Shown piece by piece: positions 18,064 to 28,068 of a stretch of 64,000 nucleotides of DNA (position 1 is the first letter of the stretch; every line of letters begins with the position of its first letter). A program made the translations under genes and the position numbers. The stretch comes from Vibrio variabilis (GTDB lineage: Bacteria; Pseudomonadota; Gammaproteobacteria; Enterobacterales; Vibrionaceae). Where the stretch lies: the NCBI RefSeq assembly GCF_003263785.1, contig NZ_JYJK01000012.1:87708-151707 (forward strand), written 5' to 3'. The notes beneath the pieces were generated by a model. It ran no database searches and was not told the origin of the DNA. It saw nothing but the letters and a program-made list of their open reading frames with translations.

Positions 18064-19246
18064 AATGTTGCTCCTTGTAACTGGTCGTTGCCTTCAATGG
18101 CGGTGGCCAGTTTCTTGGCTGAGCTGCGAGCACTGTAAAGTCGAGTCACACGAGTTCGTGCTTTGTCTAACTGGCTCATTCGCTGCGAGATGGTAAGTGA
18201 GTACGTTTTGACGATGGCAGCCGCCAAACTTTGTGGATCTTTTGGTGGTACTAACAGTCCGGTACCTTCAACGATCATTTCCTTGCAGCCCATGAAGTTA
18301 CTACAAATAACTGGCAGCCCGAGAGCCATCGCTTCTTTTACGACAACGGGTCCGGTGTCTCTATCTCCGTCACGCGCTTCACAAAAGGGAGTGCAAAGCG
18401 CTAAATAGTGTGAAGCATTATCAATGATCCATTCTGAAGGGCGGCTGCCGAGAAAGTGCACTTGCTCAGCAATGCCTAACTGATTGGCTAGCGCGACGAG
18501 CAAGGACTTCTGTTCACCATCACCGACAAGGTCTAAATCGGGACGTTCATCATCCGGAAGTAGCGCAATGGCTTGAAGGAGATCAACCAGCCCTTTTTTC
18601 TCCGTCAGGCGACCGACAAAAAGTAACCGCCCATTGTGATGTTGGCGAGGATGAAATGGATAACGGCTAAGCTCTATGCCGCATTCAACGATATGTACTG
18701 GGTGGTTAGGTGCAAGCTCTAAAAACTGGTTACACATATCTTCACAAACGCAAACTGAAAAGCTGGAAGATTCTAGCTTGAGGCCAAATCGGCCGGGCGC
18801 GCATAAACATCGTAACCGTGGCCGACAAAAGAGACTTGGCAACCTGAAAGCTTGCTTGCTGCAATCGCTGTCGCCGCGGTATGCAGAGCAAAATGAGCAT
18901 GAAGGTGGTCACAGTCATTCTCTATTGCCACTCGTGCGAGTTGTCCTGCACTGCGAATCAGTGATTTTTTTGGAAGGCCATTTTGACGAACAATGAATGA
19001 CAGAGCTTTGACGCTTCTGAAAGGGTTACGAAGCCAAATAGCAAGAGCAGAAAAATTGCTAATGCTAGAAAGCGCAACGGCCTTATCGAGCAGTGGCTTA
19101 TCAACAGGCTGACCACCACTTTGATGGATGTTGAAGGCAAATGGCTTCACTTGATACCCGAGTGCTTCCATCGCACGTATTTCTGTACCGACGAAGGTTT
19201 CTGACAGAACAGGGAAATCGCTGAGTACGTAACCTAGAGTCTTCAT
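18060..19246 (-). CDS. GT4 glycosyltransferase, reading frame broken once
   Basis: GT-B glycosyltransferase. N-terminal domain: LGYVLSDFPVLSETFVGTEI and DCDHLHAHFALHTAATA, as in colanic-acid WcaL-type enzymes. C-terminal domain: LLFVGRLTEKKGLVDLLQAI and DTGPVVVKEAMALGLPVICS. The two frames meet near 18781-18785; adding one base gives a join reading ADLALKLESSSFSVCV, inside the inter-domain segment, so all core motifs survive. Start ATG at 19246 has AGGAG six bases upstream. It overlaps the flippase gene by four bases. Restored length is near 396 residues, normal for the family. Confidence 0.82.
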
Positions 19247-19255
19247 TGCTTGCTC

Positions 19256-20922
19256 CTATGCGCCAGTGATCGACTGAATAGCGGTTAGCGGCTTCGATTG
19301 CGACCAAACCGCGCTAAAGCCAAGAGTCGGTAAATGCTGCTGAACGCGTTGCCATGCCTGATCATCTTTGATGTTGTTTAGACAGTTCATCTGACGCAAG
19401 CTGCGCTCAAGGGTACCGCGAGACAGATGCTTTGCTAGCTCGCTGTAGTTATACATAGGCGTGCTGTTTTTGCCCCAGTTTTCAATGCCTAGGCGACTCG
19501 TCAATGCAGGGTAGCGGTAACTTAGTGGCAATCCGTGGCTAAGCGGCTGATCGGTTTTGTCCCAGCGAACATTAGCAAGCTTTGGAGACAGCTTCTGTAT
19601 CGCTTTTCGATGAAAGCGGCTCGCGAGTTTATAGCGCACTGGTAAGTGAGCAATCTGATACAGCGCATCTTTGTTGAGAAATGGATGGCTGCGAAGGTAG
19701 TGCGAATCTAACATTTGTTGGCCGCAAGCGACAAACCGAACCACGCGATTTTGTAAATAGAAGTTGTCCAAAAAACGTGCTGGTGTATCAAATTGATGGG
19801 CGTGACGTTCAATGATTCTATTTAGGTCACTGAGCATGGTTTTTTTGTATTGAGGTGCATAGCTGAAAAACGGTGTGGCTGATTTCGAATATTCCTCACG
19901 AATGTAGCGCTTAGCTCGCTCCATCAGTGATGTGTGACCTACCATGCCTTGACCGAAGATGCTAAAACCGGGAAAACCACGGTCGTAGTAAAACGCTCTT
20001 GCAACTTCAGCACCGGTGCCAGTGAGAAGCATGCGCCCAGTGGTTTGTGCCAACAATGAAGAATCAAGAATCGAGTGGGCATGATGAAGAGGGACTTCAC
20101 CATTGCCGAGATCCGCGACTCGTTGAATGGTGCTGGGTTCTGTGGGCGTCGCGAACTCGCTTCCAGTAATCAAACGAAGCCCTGCACACTCGGCAAGGGT
20201 TTTGGCAATTTGATGGTCACTAGAAAGTGGTGAGCCATAGGTTAGCGTCGTTGGCTTTTTCCCCAGTGCTGTAGCAGCAGACAGAATTAGGCGAGAGTCG
20301 AGCCGCCACTTAATGACACCATTGGGTCACTGTCGCAGTTAAATGCTTCGCGAACAGCTTCGACAAAGGCTTCCAAAGCATCATCAAAGCGGGTGATGTC
20401 GTTGCCTAACATCGGGGTATCTTGATGAGATTCGACGCTGGTACGCTCTGAATCTATGGTGACGGTTGTGTTCCCATTTAGGCAGCGGATCTCATCCCAT
20501 AATGTTTGCTCATCAAACAACTGGCCGAACGCCACTAATGTGCGTTGAGCGCTCGATGTTTTAGGCTGGTGCTGCGTAAAGGTGCTAAGCGCTTGACGAC
20601 TGGTATAAAGTATTGTGCTGTGTTGGTGTTCGCCAACCCAAACCGGGAAAATACCTAGACGATCGGTGCATGCTTGTACGGTTTGCTCATCGTTATCAAC
20701 AACAATCCAACTGCGACCCCAATAAGATTGGCTTCGGTTTAGACTCACATCGGCGATGATGTCCGCATCGCTGGCAGCGCTGGCGGGGTCACCCCAACAA
20801 ATCACGGTTTTATGGCCAAGGTTCCAAATGGTCGCACTATCCAGTTCGCCCTCATTGGCGGTGTTAGTCATGCCGACTGCTTGGTTGGTCGCTTTTGGAA
20901 TTGTAATGAGATAATGTGCCAT
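19256..20922 (-). CDS. Asparagine-synthetase-like protein, reading frame broken once
   Basis: Resembles class B asparagine synthetases of polysaccharide loci. The N-terminal part has a GATase-II-like segment (WGRSWIVVDNDEQTVQACTD) but starts MAHYLIT with no Cys at position 2, so glutamine hydrolysis is not expected. The PP-loop SGGLDSR is recovered if one base is added near 20299-20303; the rest follows with TYGSPLSSDHQIA and VARAFYYDRGFPGF. Restored length about 555 residues. It heads the accessory operon behind a sigma54 promoter. A role in amidating a sugar acid or amino-acid decoration of the polysaccharide is inference. Confidence 0.75.
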
Positions 20923-20957
20923 AACCCTGCCTCAGAAGTTTTATTGATACCTCTGTA

Positions 20958-20975
20958 TTGCAACAGCCGTGCCCA
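20958..20975 (-). promoter_or_regulatory. Sigma54 promoter of the accessory operon
   Basis: Minus-strand TGGGCACGGCTGTTGCAA contains GGCAC, ten bases from GG to GC, and TTGCA, the strongest match to the sigma54 consensus in the window. The start site would be near 20947, about 25 bases before the ATG at 20922. Confidence 0.88.
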
Positions 20976-21033
20976 AATTTAAGTTCAATAAATACAGTTA
21001 GTTATGTTTGTTTCTTGAAGTGGTAACGGTGTT

Positions 21034-21066
21034 TTATCATTTTGACAATCAAAATCAGATTGAGAA
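21034..21066. promoter_or_regulatory. Paired SypG-enhancer-like sites before the accessory operon
   Basis: Minus-strand TTCTCAATCTGA (21055-21066) fits TTCTCA-N3-TG; plus-strand TTATCATTTTG (21034-21044) has one mismatch and faces it, the same convergent layout as before sypL. Distance to the -24 element is about 60-90 bases. Confidence 0.65.
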
Positions 21067-21099
21067 TTGGCATAGAGATAGGATTGAGAGTGGACAAAA

Positions 21100-21125
21100 A
21101 AAGAGAGTCGCAAGTGACTCTCTTT
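21100..21125 (-). terminator. ygiQ terminator (possibly bidirectional)
   Basis: AAAGAGAGTC and GACTCTCTTT form a ten-base stem around GCAAGT, with an A-run to the left and a T-run to the right. On the minus strand the stem is followed by seven T, ending ygiQ transcription before the accessory operon promoter region. Confidence 0.8.
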
Positions 21126-21163
21126 TATGCAGCGACAATTCGCTAAATGTTGGCATCGGTGCG

Positions 21164-23509
21164 TTAAGCACGCGCGCGGCGTTTAGGTGCGCCTTTACCG
21201 TTTGGTTTGCCAGCTGGTTCGCGCCTGATCTTTGTTGACCATTTGGTTTGCTATTTGGCTTACCGTTACCTTGTTTACCGCTACCTTGCTTACCAGAGCC
21301 TTTAGTACCTTGAGTACCATGACCTTGAGCACCATGGCCTTGATTCTGACCACCTGCAGAACGTTGACCTGGTTTCTTGCGGCGCTGACCGTCGGTTCGG
21401 ATATCCGGTTGTCCCTTAGTGTGCTTGGTGGCAAATCGATTCGCACCGTGACGGCCAGATTTACGGCGCTGGCTGGTGTGCGTGAATCAATATCTTCAGC
21501 CGGCACCAAGCAGCTCGGCTTATCACCAATGAGGTATTGTTTACCCATGTTGACCAAGGCTTCACGGATCAGTGGCCAGTTGTCTGGATCGTGATAACGC
21601 AATAGAGCTTTGTGCAAACGGCGCTGACGTTCGCCCTTGGCCACTGGCAAGTCTTCACGTTTCTTGTATTTGACGCGTTTCAGTGGGTTCGTTTCTGAGT
21701 AATACATGGATGTGGCATTACACATTGGTGACGGGTAGAAGTTCTGAACCTGGTCACACTCAAAGTTGTTCTTTTTCAGCCACAGCGCTAGGTTGAGCAT
21801 GTCTTCATCTTCCGTCCCTGGGTGAGCAGAGATGAAGTATGGGATCAGGTACTGTTTCTTGCCCGCTTCGGCGCTGTATTTTTCAAACATCTCTTTGAAG
21901 CGGTCATAGGTACCCATACCAGGCTTCATCATCAGATCCAGTGGGCCTTTTTCAGTATGCTCTGGTGCGATTTTTAGATAGCCACCCACGTGGTGGGTCA
22001 CCAGTTCACGAACGTATTCTGGAGATTCAATGGCCAAGTCATAACGAACACCAGAGGCGATCATGACCTTTTTCACACCATCAACTTTACGCGCTGCACG
22101 GTATAGGTCGATGGTGTGCTTATGATCTGTGTTGAGCTTGTTACAGATGCCCGGGAACACGCAAGAAGGACGTCGGCAGTTAGCTTCTGCTTTTGGATCC
22201 GAGCAGCCTAAGCGATACATGTTGGCTGTTGGACCGCCCAAATCAGAGATGGTACCTGTGAAGCCTGGTACTTTGTCGCGGATCTCTTCAAGCTCACCAA
22301 TGATGGATTCTTGTGAGCGGTTTTGAATGATTCGTCCTTCGTGTTCGGTGATTGAACAGAAAGAGCAACCACCAAAACAGCCACGCATGATATTAACCGA
22401 GGTTTTGATCATGTCGTAGGCAGGGATCTTGGCTTTACCATATTTAGGGTGAGGTACACGCGCGTATGGCAGGCCAAACACGTAATCCATCTCTTCTGTG
22501 GTAAGCGGGATCGGTGCTTGGTTTACCCAAAGCTCGCGGTTTCCATGGCGCTGAATTAACGCTCGACCCGAATAAGGGTTGGTCTCAAGGTGCATCACAC
22601 GGCTGGCATGGGCGTAAAGAATACGGTCATTATTGAGTTTCTCGAAAGGTGGCAAGCGCACCGCCGTCGAGGCAGCATCATGACGAGATGGACGAATAGT
22701 AATCGGCTTCGCTTCAGCTTCGGTCTCTGACTTGTTGGTGTCGCAGTTTGATTCCACCTGATATGGGTTTTGTGGCACGAATGCTTTGCCCGGCTTTTCG
22801 ATACGAGATGAGTCAATGATGGTGTATTGCTCAGGCTCTGCTGCTAAGTTGACTGCAGTGCCGCGAATATTGGTCATATCAGCGACGCTTTCACCATCGG
22901 CTAATCGGTGTGCGACCTCGACGAGCGCACGTTCGGCGTTACCAAACAGCAGGATGTCTGCTTTGGCATCAAACAGTACTGAGCGACGAACTTTATCTGA
23001 CCAATAATCGTAGTGAGCAATACGGCGCAAGCTGGCTTCAATACCACCCAGTACGATAGGGGTTTCTTTGTAGGCTTCTCGGCAACGCTGTGAATACACC
23101 AATGTTGCACGATCTGGACGTTTACCACCTTCGTTGTTTGGTGTGTAAGCATCGTCGTGGCGCAGTTTTTTATCCGCGGTGTAACGGTTGATCATCGAAT
23201 CCATGTTGCCAGCAGTGATACCGAAGAAGAGATTCGGTTGACCGAGGCTCATGAAGTCATTTTTATTGCTCCAGTCTGGCTGAGCAATGATACCAACGCG
23301 GAAGCCTTGCGATTCAAGCAGGCGGCCAATGATAGCCATACCAAAACTAGGATGATCCACATACGCATCCCCGTGACAATAATGATGTCACAGCTGTCCC
23401 ATCCAAGGGCGTCCATCTCTTTTCTGCTGGTGGGCAAAAAAGGAGCAATACCAAAGCATTCCGCCCAGTATTTTTTGTGCTCATGGATTGGGGTAATGTC
23501 GTTGTGCAT
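21164..23509 (-). CDS. ygiQ: YgiQ-family radical SAM protein, broken three times
   Basis: Large radical SAM protein (UPF0313). The N-terminal region has [20 protein letters not shown] and a B12-domain-like start; the cluster motif is [10 protein letters not shown] (C-x3-C-x2-C), followed by [11 protein letters not shown] and a [14 protein letters not shown] cysteine-rich segment ([12 protein letters not shown]). Frame breaks: near 23370 (G run after VTG), near 21470 and near 21222. After adding one base at each, the tail is a basic Gly/Lys/Gln/Asn-rich repeat region ending [15 protein letters not shown] at TAA 21164. GAGG lies seven bases before the ATG at 23509. Function of the family is not established. 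Confidence 0.82.
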
Positions 23510-23670
23510 ATTTTAACCTCTAGTTTGAAGGCGGGCATTATATACTTCAATTCCAGTGACTTCAAAGCCCAAACAAAGTGTGGTTATTTTGGTTTACGAC
23601 GAGTCAATGGCATTCATCCTCAAGCTGATATATCATCAGCGCCAATGATTTTTGCTTTGAACTCATACCC

Positions 23671-24354
23671 ATGATTACCGCTGTTTTGACATTACTTGCT
23701 CCGGCACTTGCCGTTGCGATGCTCGTTCTCACTCTTATTTTAGCAAAGGGTGACATTTGCCCTGGGCAAAGGGGTCGCATTCACAAGCTACTGCCGGCAA
23801 TGGGCATACTTTGGCTTGCCATCGCATCTTTAAGGATTGAAGCCTTTTTGGTGGTGTTTGCGCTGTTCTTTTTCTATTCCAAAGTACAAACAGGTAAAAC
23901 TCGAGAAAAAGGGCCTTTCTGGGCTTTGCACCTCGCTAATGGTATGGCTATGACGTTCTCGGTTATTTTGATCGCCCAACAACCAAATCTAGCCCAATCT
24001 TTGTCGCTCGCCAGCGCGGGGTTACTACTGGGCGCCGCTTTTGCCCATCTACTGCTGACAATGGCGAAGACACGACTTCAAGCTTTTCATCGCATCTTAC
24101 CGGTGTCAGGCGTCGTCTTTGCCATGCTATTGGCATTAAGTTTTGTGTTTAATGCGTATCAGTGGGAGCCAGAGGTTGTTGCTAACTATACACCCGCGGT
24201 GATCATTTCCTTGCTCATGCTAATGGCGGGTATTGTGATTTGGAGCTGGCACATTATTCGACATCAAGCGCCAGCGAAAGGTCAGCTAGCGGTCGCGTTT
24301 TTGAGCCTGTTGGTGACCAATATCGGGCTGTTGCAGCTTTACTGGCTTGCTTGA
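23671..24354 (+). CDS. Conserved membrane protein of unknown function
   Basis: 227 residues with about seven hydrophobic helices (first at 5-24, LLAPALAVAMLVLTLILAKG; last ends IGLLQLYWLA at the C-terminus). Short charged loops (KVQTGKTREKG, RHQAPAKGQ) face one side. I recognise no family motif. No good ribosome site precedes the ATG at 23671, so the start is uncertain; no nearer in-frame ATG gives a better one. It stands alone, divergent from ygiQ and followed by a terminator. Confidence 0.7.
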   Translation: MITAVLTLLAPALAVAMLVLTLILAKGDICPGQRGRIHKLLPAMGILWLAIASLRIEAFLVVFALFFFYSKVQTGKTREKGPFWALHLANGMAMTFSVILIAQQPNLAQSLSLASAGLLLGAAFAHLLLTMAKTRLQAFHRILPVSGVVFAMLLALSFVFNAYQWEPEVVANYTPAVIISLLMLMAGIVIWSWHIIRHQAPAKGQLAVAFLSLLVTNIGLLQLYWLA

Positions 24355-24389
24355 ACTGTAAACCAAGTCACTTTCTATTCCGTAATAAA

Positions 24390-24420
24390 CAGCTAGTCTT
24401 TAAGGGCTAGCTTTTTTTAT
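24390..24420 (+). terminator. Intrinsic terminator after the membrane protein gene
   Basis: AGCTAG and CTAGCT pair around a ten-base loop, followed by a run of seven T. Confidence 0.75.
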
Positions 24421-24431
24421 GGAGTGCAGTT

Positions 24432-24632
24432 ATGGATCTAAGTAATGTGAGCGGTTTTGATAGTATTATTTTGCTTGGTATCGTCAACGAAAAATTGCGC
24501 TTAGAGTGCGACTCGTTTGATGAGTTGGTGAGCATGTATGAAATGGACGTAGAAGGCGTGGTAGGCAAATTGGATATGCTCGGTTACCAGTATGATCCAT
24601 TGACCAATCAGTTCAAAGCGTATGAACGCTAA
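24432..24632 (+). CDS. DUF4250 family protein
   Basis: 66-residue acidic soluble protein. The ILLGIVNEKLRLECDSFDELV start and the LGYQYDPLTNQFKAY end are the pattern of DUF4250 proteins, common in vibrios. GGAG lies before the ATG at 24432. No function known; a single-gene unit between two terminators. Confidence 0.75.
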   Translation: MDLSNVSGFDSIILLGIVNEKLRLECDSFDELVSMYEMDVEGVVGKLDMLGYQYDPLTNQFKAYER

Positions 24633-24648
24633 AACGCTGACCATAGAA

Positions 24649-24674
24649 AAAGGTCGCATAATGCGACCTTTTCG
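24649..24674. terminator. Bidirectional terminator between DUF4250 gene and ychJ
   Basis: AAAAGGTCGCAT and ATGCGACCTTTT form a nearly loop-less perfect stem with A and T flanks, placed between convergent genes. Confidence 0.8.
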
Positions 24675-24722
24675 TTCTTTATAGAGCCTGTTGTTAGACA
24701 GCGCTGTATCTAGTGTGGCTTA

Positions 24723-25211
24723 TTAGCCGCAGCATTTTTTGTGCTTTTTACCACTACCACATGGACAAGGGTCATTACGACCCACTTTTACCGATTCAAC
24801 GGTGAGTGGTTTAGGGGGAATGCTATCATCGATTTCACCATCGACGTAAAACCATTGGCCTTGTTCGAATAGAAAGCGCGAACGCTCTGCCAAGCAGTAC
24901 TCATAGCCATTGTCTTTAAGAAAAGCGCGAAAGCTCACATAGCCTTCGTTTTCATGACTGCCATTCTCGGTGCTAATGACCTCAAGCTTGAGCCAATCAC
25001 TGTTTATAGAGTCGGCAATCGCTTCTCGCTCACTCTCAGCTTGACAACTTGGGTGGTAGGTTGCGACAACGAAGTCAACATCCTTGGTTAAATGGGCACT
25101 ATAGCGAGCGCGCATGAGCTGCTCAGGTTGTTTCGCTAGGGTGACATCTTGGTGGATGGGTTGGCAGCATGTTTCGTAGCTTTGATTACTGCCGCAGTAG
25201 CATGGTTTCAT
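24723..25211 (-). CDS. ychJ: YchJ-family SEC-C motif protein
   Basis: 162 residues with a cysteine motif at each end: [13 protein letters not shown] at the N-terminus and the SEC-C zinc motif [19 protein letters not shown] at the C-terminus, with an NTF2-like middle domain ([24 protein letters not shown]). SEC-C motifs bind one zinc and, in SecA, contact SecB or the ribosome; the function of YchJ itself is unknown. It lies 28 bases past the EAL-HDOD gene on the same strand. Confidence 0.9.
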   Translation of the reverse strand: MKPCYCGSNQSYETCCQPIHQDVTLAKQPEQLMRARYSAHLTKDVDFVVATYHPSCQAESEREAIADSINSDWLKLEVISTENGSHENEGYVSFRAFLKDNGYEYCLAERSRFLFEQGQWFYVDGEIDDSIPPKPLTVESVKVGRNDPCPCGSGKKHKKCCG

Positions 25212-25239
25212 GTTTAATCTTTGGTTCGGTGTTTAACGT

Positions 25240-26481
25240 TCAAGCGTGAACGTGGTATTCGGACTCAATTGCCAGTAGGTCTTCAGTCCACTTAATGGCG
25301 TCATCATAATGCTTCGCCAGCTTTTCGTCACTGATCCCGAGCTTATCTCGATAAGCAATAACGGTTGTCCAGTCGGCATTCTCATACGCTTTGACCAAGG
25401 ACAGAATATTGCCAAGCTTGCCTTGCTTAGTTACTAATGCTGATTTGACCATATGGTCGATAGGCATCTTTTCAACCAACTCTTCCAAAGGTTGATCAAA
25501 CAGCGAGTCTAGTAACGAGAACATACCTGTGAGAAAGCCGAGACCCTCGTCGAGATTCGTGTTCATGTCACGCAACAATAGCTCACAAAAGCGTGCACGT
25601 TGAATCGACAAGCTGTAGAGGCTATCTGGTTTGTCATCTTGAGTAGAAGTAATCGCGACTAAGGAGATAAATTTGCGCAGTCTCTCTTCACCCAGATACA
25701 CCAAGGCTTGTTTGAACGATTTGATTTCTGAGCGGATCAGATATGAGGCATTCACAAACGTCAGCAGTTTGTAAGATAAGGTGACATCGAGGGAGATCAG
25801 TCGCTCGAGTTCATCGTAATTGATGTCTTGGTTGGCAATCTCTTTACACAGCTGTACTACGGTCAAAAAAGAAGGTTTGATTTGCTTTCGGCGAATCAAC
25901 TGCGGACGGCTAAAGAAATAGCCTTGAAACTGATCAAAGCCGACTTGCTTGGCTAGTTCAAACTCTTCGTAAGTTTCAACTTTCTCGGCTAGGAAAGTAA
26001 TGTTATGCGGTCGTAACCTTTCGATGAGCGCTTGAGCCTTTCTTAACGAGTATTGGCGAATATCAATTTTGATAATCGATGTATAAGGCAAGAAAGGCAG
26101 CCACTCTTTGCGCGGTACAAAATCATCAAGGGCAATGGTGTAACCCGCTTGAGACATTTTCTTAATTGCAGCCAGCAACTCAGTTGTCGGCTCACAACTT
26201 TCTAAGATCTCGATAACCAGATTTTCTTTAGGGAATAGGGTCGGGACTAAGTTCACCAAGCTTTGGTAAGGGAAGTTCACGAAGCCCAGTTTATCGCCTA
26301 TCGTACTGTAATGTGTTGCAAGGAAGTGCTCAGAGAGTAGTCGGTTGGTGGCCAATTCCGGGTCAATATCTGGAAAGGTATTGTTAGGCCCATCCCGAAA
26401 TAGCAGCTCATAGCCAACAGTTTTTTGTTCGCTATCCAAGATAGGTTGTCTAGCGATGTACGAGTATTTCAAATTCTGCAT
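25240..26481 (-). CDS. EAL-HDOD signalling protein (YuxH family)
   Basis: 413 residues. The N-terminal EAL-like domain (YIARQPILDSEQKTVGYELLFR, then ALDDF and a VETYEEF end) is degenerate: the EAL signature reads ELL and several metal ligands are absent, so c-di-GMP hydrolysis is doubtful. From about residue 200 an HDOD domain (LLTFVNASYLIRSEIKSFKQAL, LGEERLRKFISLVAI) as in signalling scaffolds. No membrane helix. It could bind c-di-GMP or act by protein contacts; which process is unknown, though biofilm or motility control is common for the family. Single gene or cotranscribed with ychJ. Confidence 0.88.
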   Translation of the reverse strand: MQNLKYSYIARQPILDSEQKTVGYELLFRDGPNNTFPDIDPELATNRLLSEHFLATHYSTIGDKLGFVNFPYQSLVNLVPTLFPKENLVIEILESCEPTTELLAAIKKMSQAGYTIALDDFVPRKEWLPFLPYTSIIKIDIRQYSLRKAQALIERLRPHNITFLAEKVETYEEFELAKQVGFDQFQGYFFSRPQLIRRKQIKPSFLTVVQLCKEIANQDINYDELERLISLDVTLSYKLLTFVNASYLIRSEIKSFKQALVYLGEERLRKFISLVAITSTQDDKPDSLYSLSIQRARFCELLLRDMNTNLDEGLGFLTGMFSLLDSLFDQPLEELVEKMPIDHMVKSALVTKQGKLGNILSLVKAYENADWTTVIAYRDKLGISDEKLAKHYDDAIKWTEDLLAIESEYHVHA

Positions 26482-26562
26482 GGTTATCTCAAAAACGTTG
26501 ACTCATAGTAACGTTTTATTACTTTCTTTGACTATGAAACTATTGGAATTTCGAGGGGTAGT

Positions 26563-27294
26563 TCATGGTTTGCTAAAAAAACGGCGCTCAAGACGCTGTG
26601 ATTCTGGCTCACACACCAATACCGAGCCTTGTTGATACCAATCACCGAGCACGATTCGTGTTGCGACTTGTCCTTGAACGGTAAACTCATGGGTTCCTGG
26701 CCTATGCGTGTGACCATGGATCATAAGATCAGTACCAGTCTCTCGAAGCAGTGCCTCTACTTCGCTTTGGTTTACGTCCATAATGTCTAGTGACTTACTG
26801 GACTTGACCTCTTTGATATCGCCCTGAATTTTATTTGCAATACGGCGTCTTGTAAAGAATGGAAGGCGATTAAATAGCCATTGCAGCCAAGGCATATGTA
26901 CTTTGGCGCGAAACTTCTGATATCGCACATCATCAGTACATAGCGTATCCCCATGTAATATCACCGCTTTCCTACCGTATAGGTCGATAACACTGTGTTC
27001 ATCGAGAAGGGTAATACCGGTTGCTTTGCAAAAACGTTCTCCCAATAAAAAGTCGCGATTACCTTGTATAAAGTAGGTATCGACGCCGCGCTGAGTCAGG
27101 GCAAGAAATTCTTGCTTAATCTTAGCGGCAAAAGGAGAAGGGTCATCGTCACCAATCCAAAATTCGAACAGATCACCGAGTACATACAATGCGTCTGCGT
27201 GAATGGCTTCTTCGCGCATGAACTTAACAAAGCAATCCGTGGTTTGGGGTAACTGAGGGGAGAGGTGTAAGTCAGAGATGAATAATGTTGTCAT
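26563..27294 (-). CDS. lpxH: LpxH UDP-2,3-diacylglucosamine diphosphatase
   Basis: Calcineurin-like metallophosphoesterase of lipid A synthesis: cleaves UDP-2,3-diacylglucosamine to lipid X and UMP at the inner membrane. Metal-binding motifs in order: [10 protein letters not shown] (DxH), [12 protein letters not shown] (GDxF), QGNRDFLLG (GNRD), ILHGDTL and IHGHTHRP (GHTH). 243 residues, normal. The frame is open upstream to a TTG at 27306, but the ATG at 27294 gives the usual [11 protein letters not shown] start. No Shine-Dalgarno is visible next to it; a GGGAGGG lies inside the hairpin just upstream. Confidence 0.93.
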   Translation of the reverse strand: MTTLFISDLHLSPQLPQTTDCFVKFMREEAIHADALYVLGDLFEFWIGDDDPSPFAAKIKQEFLALTQRGVDTYFIQGNRDFLLGERFCKATGITLLDEHSVIDLYGRKAVILHGDTLCTDDVRYQKFRAKVHMPWLQWLFNRLPFFTRRRIANKIQGDIKEVKSSKSLDIMDVNQSEVEALLRETGTDLMIHGHTHRPGTHEFTVQGQVATRIVLGDWYQQGSVLVCEPESQRLERRFFSKP

Positions 27295-27306
27295 AATATA
27301 CAGCAA

Positions 27307-27328
27307 GGGAGGGCAAGCCCTCCCTTTT
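27307..27328. repeat. Perfect hairpin between ppiB and lpxH
   Basis: AAGGGAGGGC and GCCCTCCCTT meet with a 2-base centre, in the 40-base gap between the ppiB stop and the lpxH start. On the minus strand no T-run follows, so full termination is unlikely. The only Shine-Dalgarno-like bases before lpxH are inside this stem, which could limit lpxH translation or protect ppiB mRNA. Confidence 0.7.
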
Positions 27329-27333
27329 AACGA

Positions 27334-27828
27334 TTACTCGTGAATCGTAGAGCCAGTGATGATCACTTCTTCTAGAGGTACGTCTTGGTGCATACCCATA
27401 GAGCCAGTGCTCACACCTTTGATCTTGTTAACGACGTCCATGCCTTCAACAACTTCTGCGAATACACAGTAACCCCAACCGTCTAGGCTCTCAGAGCGGA
27501 AGTCTAGGAAGGTGTTGTCGTTCACGTTGATGAAGAACTGAGAGCTCGCAGAATGCGGTTCCATAGTACGCGCCATAGCCAAAGTACCGACTTTGTTGCT
27601 TAGGCCGTTGTTTGCTTCGTTTTTAATTGGGGCACGAGTTGCCTTCTCTTTAAGACCAGACGTCATGCCACCACCTTGGATCATGAAACCGTCGATAACA
27701 CGGTGGAAAAGCGTGTTGTCGTAGAAACCATCGCGGCAGTATTGTAGGAAGTTTGCACTTGTCTCTGGTGCTTTTTCTTCGTTCAATTGAACTTTGATGT
27801 CGCCGAAATTAGTGTGAAGGGTGATCAT
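27334..27828 (-). CDS. ppiB: Peptidyl-prolyl cis-trans isomerase B (cyclophilin)
   Basis: Cytoplasmic cyclophilin, 164 residues, without signal peptide. Active-site segments [16 protein letters not shown] (Arg and Phe of the catalytic pocket), [19 protein letters not shown] and a [16 protein letters not shown] stretch are all intact. It speeds proline isomerisation during protein folding. It is followed by lpxH on the same strand, a known gamma-proteobacterial pair, and is divergent from cysS. Confidence 0.94.
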   Translation of the reverse strand: MITLHTNFGDIKVQLNEEKAPETSANFLQYCRDGFYDNTLFHRVIDGFMIQGGGMTSGLKEKATRAPIKNEANNGLSNKVGTLAMARTMEPHSASSQFFINVNDNTFLDFRSESLDGWGYCVFAEVVEGMDVVNKIKGVSTGSMGMHQDVPLEEVIITGSTIHE

Positions 27829-28068
27829 GATGAATACCTATTCCATTTTTTCTATTTTGAAGCCATGATTCTAGCCTAACTCCCTGTACAAGCAATAGTA
27901 GAAAGCGGGATATCTGCAATAAAAGGAGCGCTTTTTATACAACGGATACGGTTGGTCGCAAAAACTGCCGTAAAAAGCTGAGATTTCTTCGCTTATTGAC
28001 TCCATTCTGCAGAGCTTTATGGTTATAATCGCCGATACATTTCAAACGTAATAGTTCAGATAGAGATC

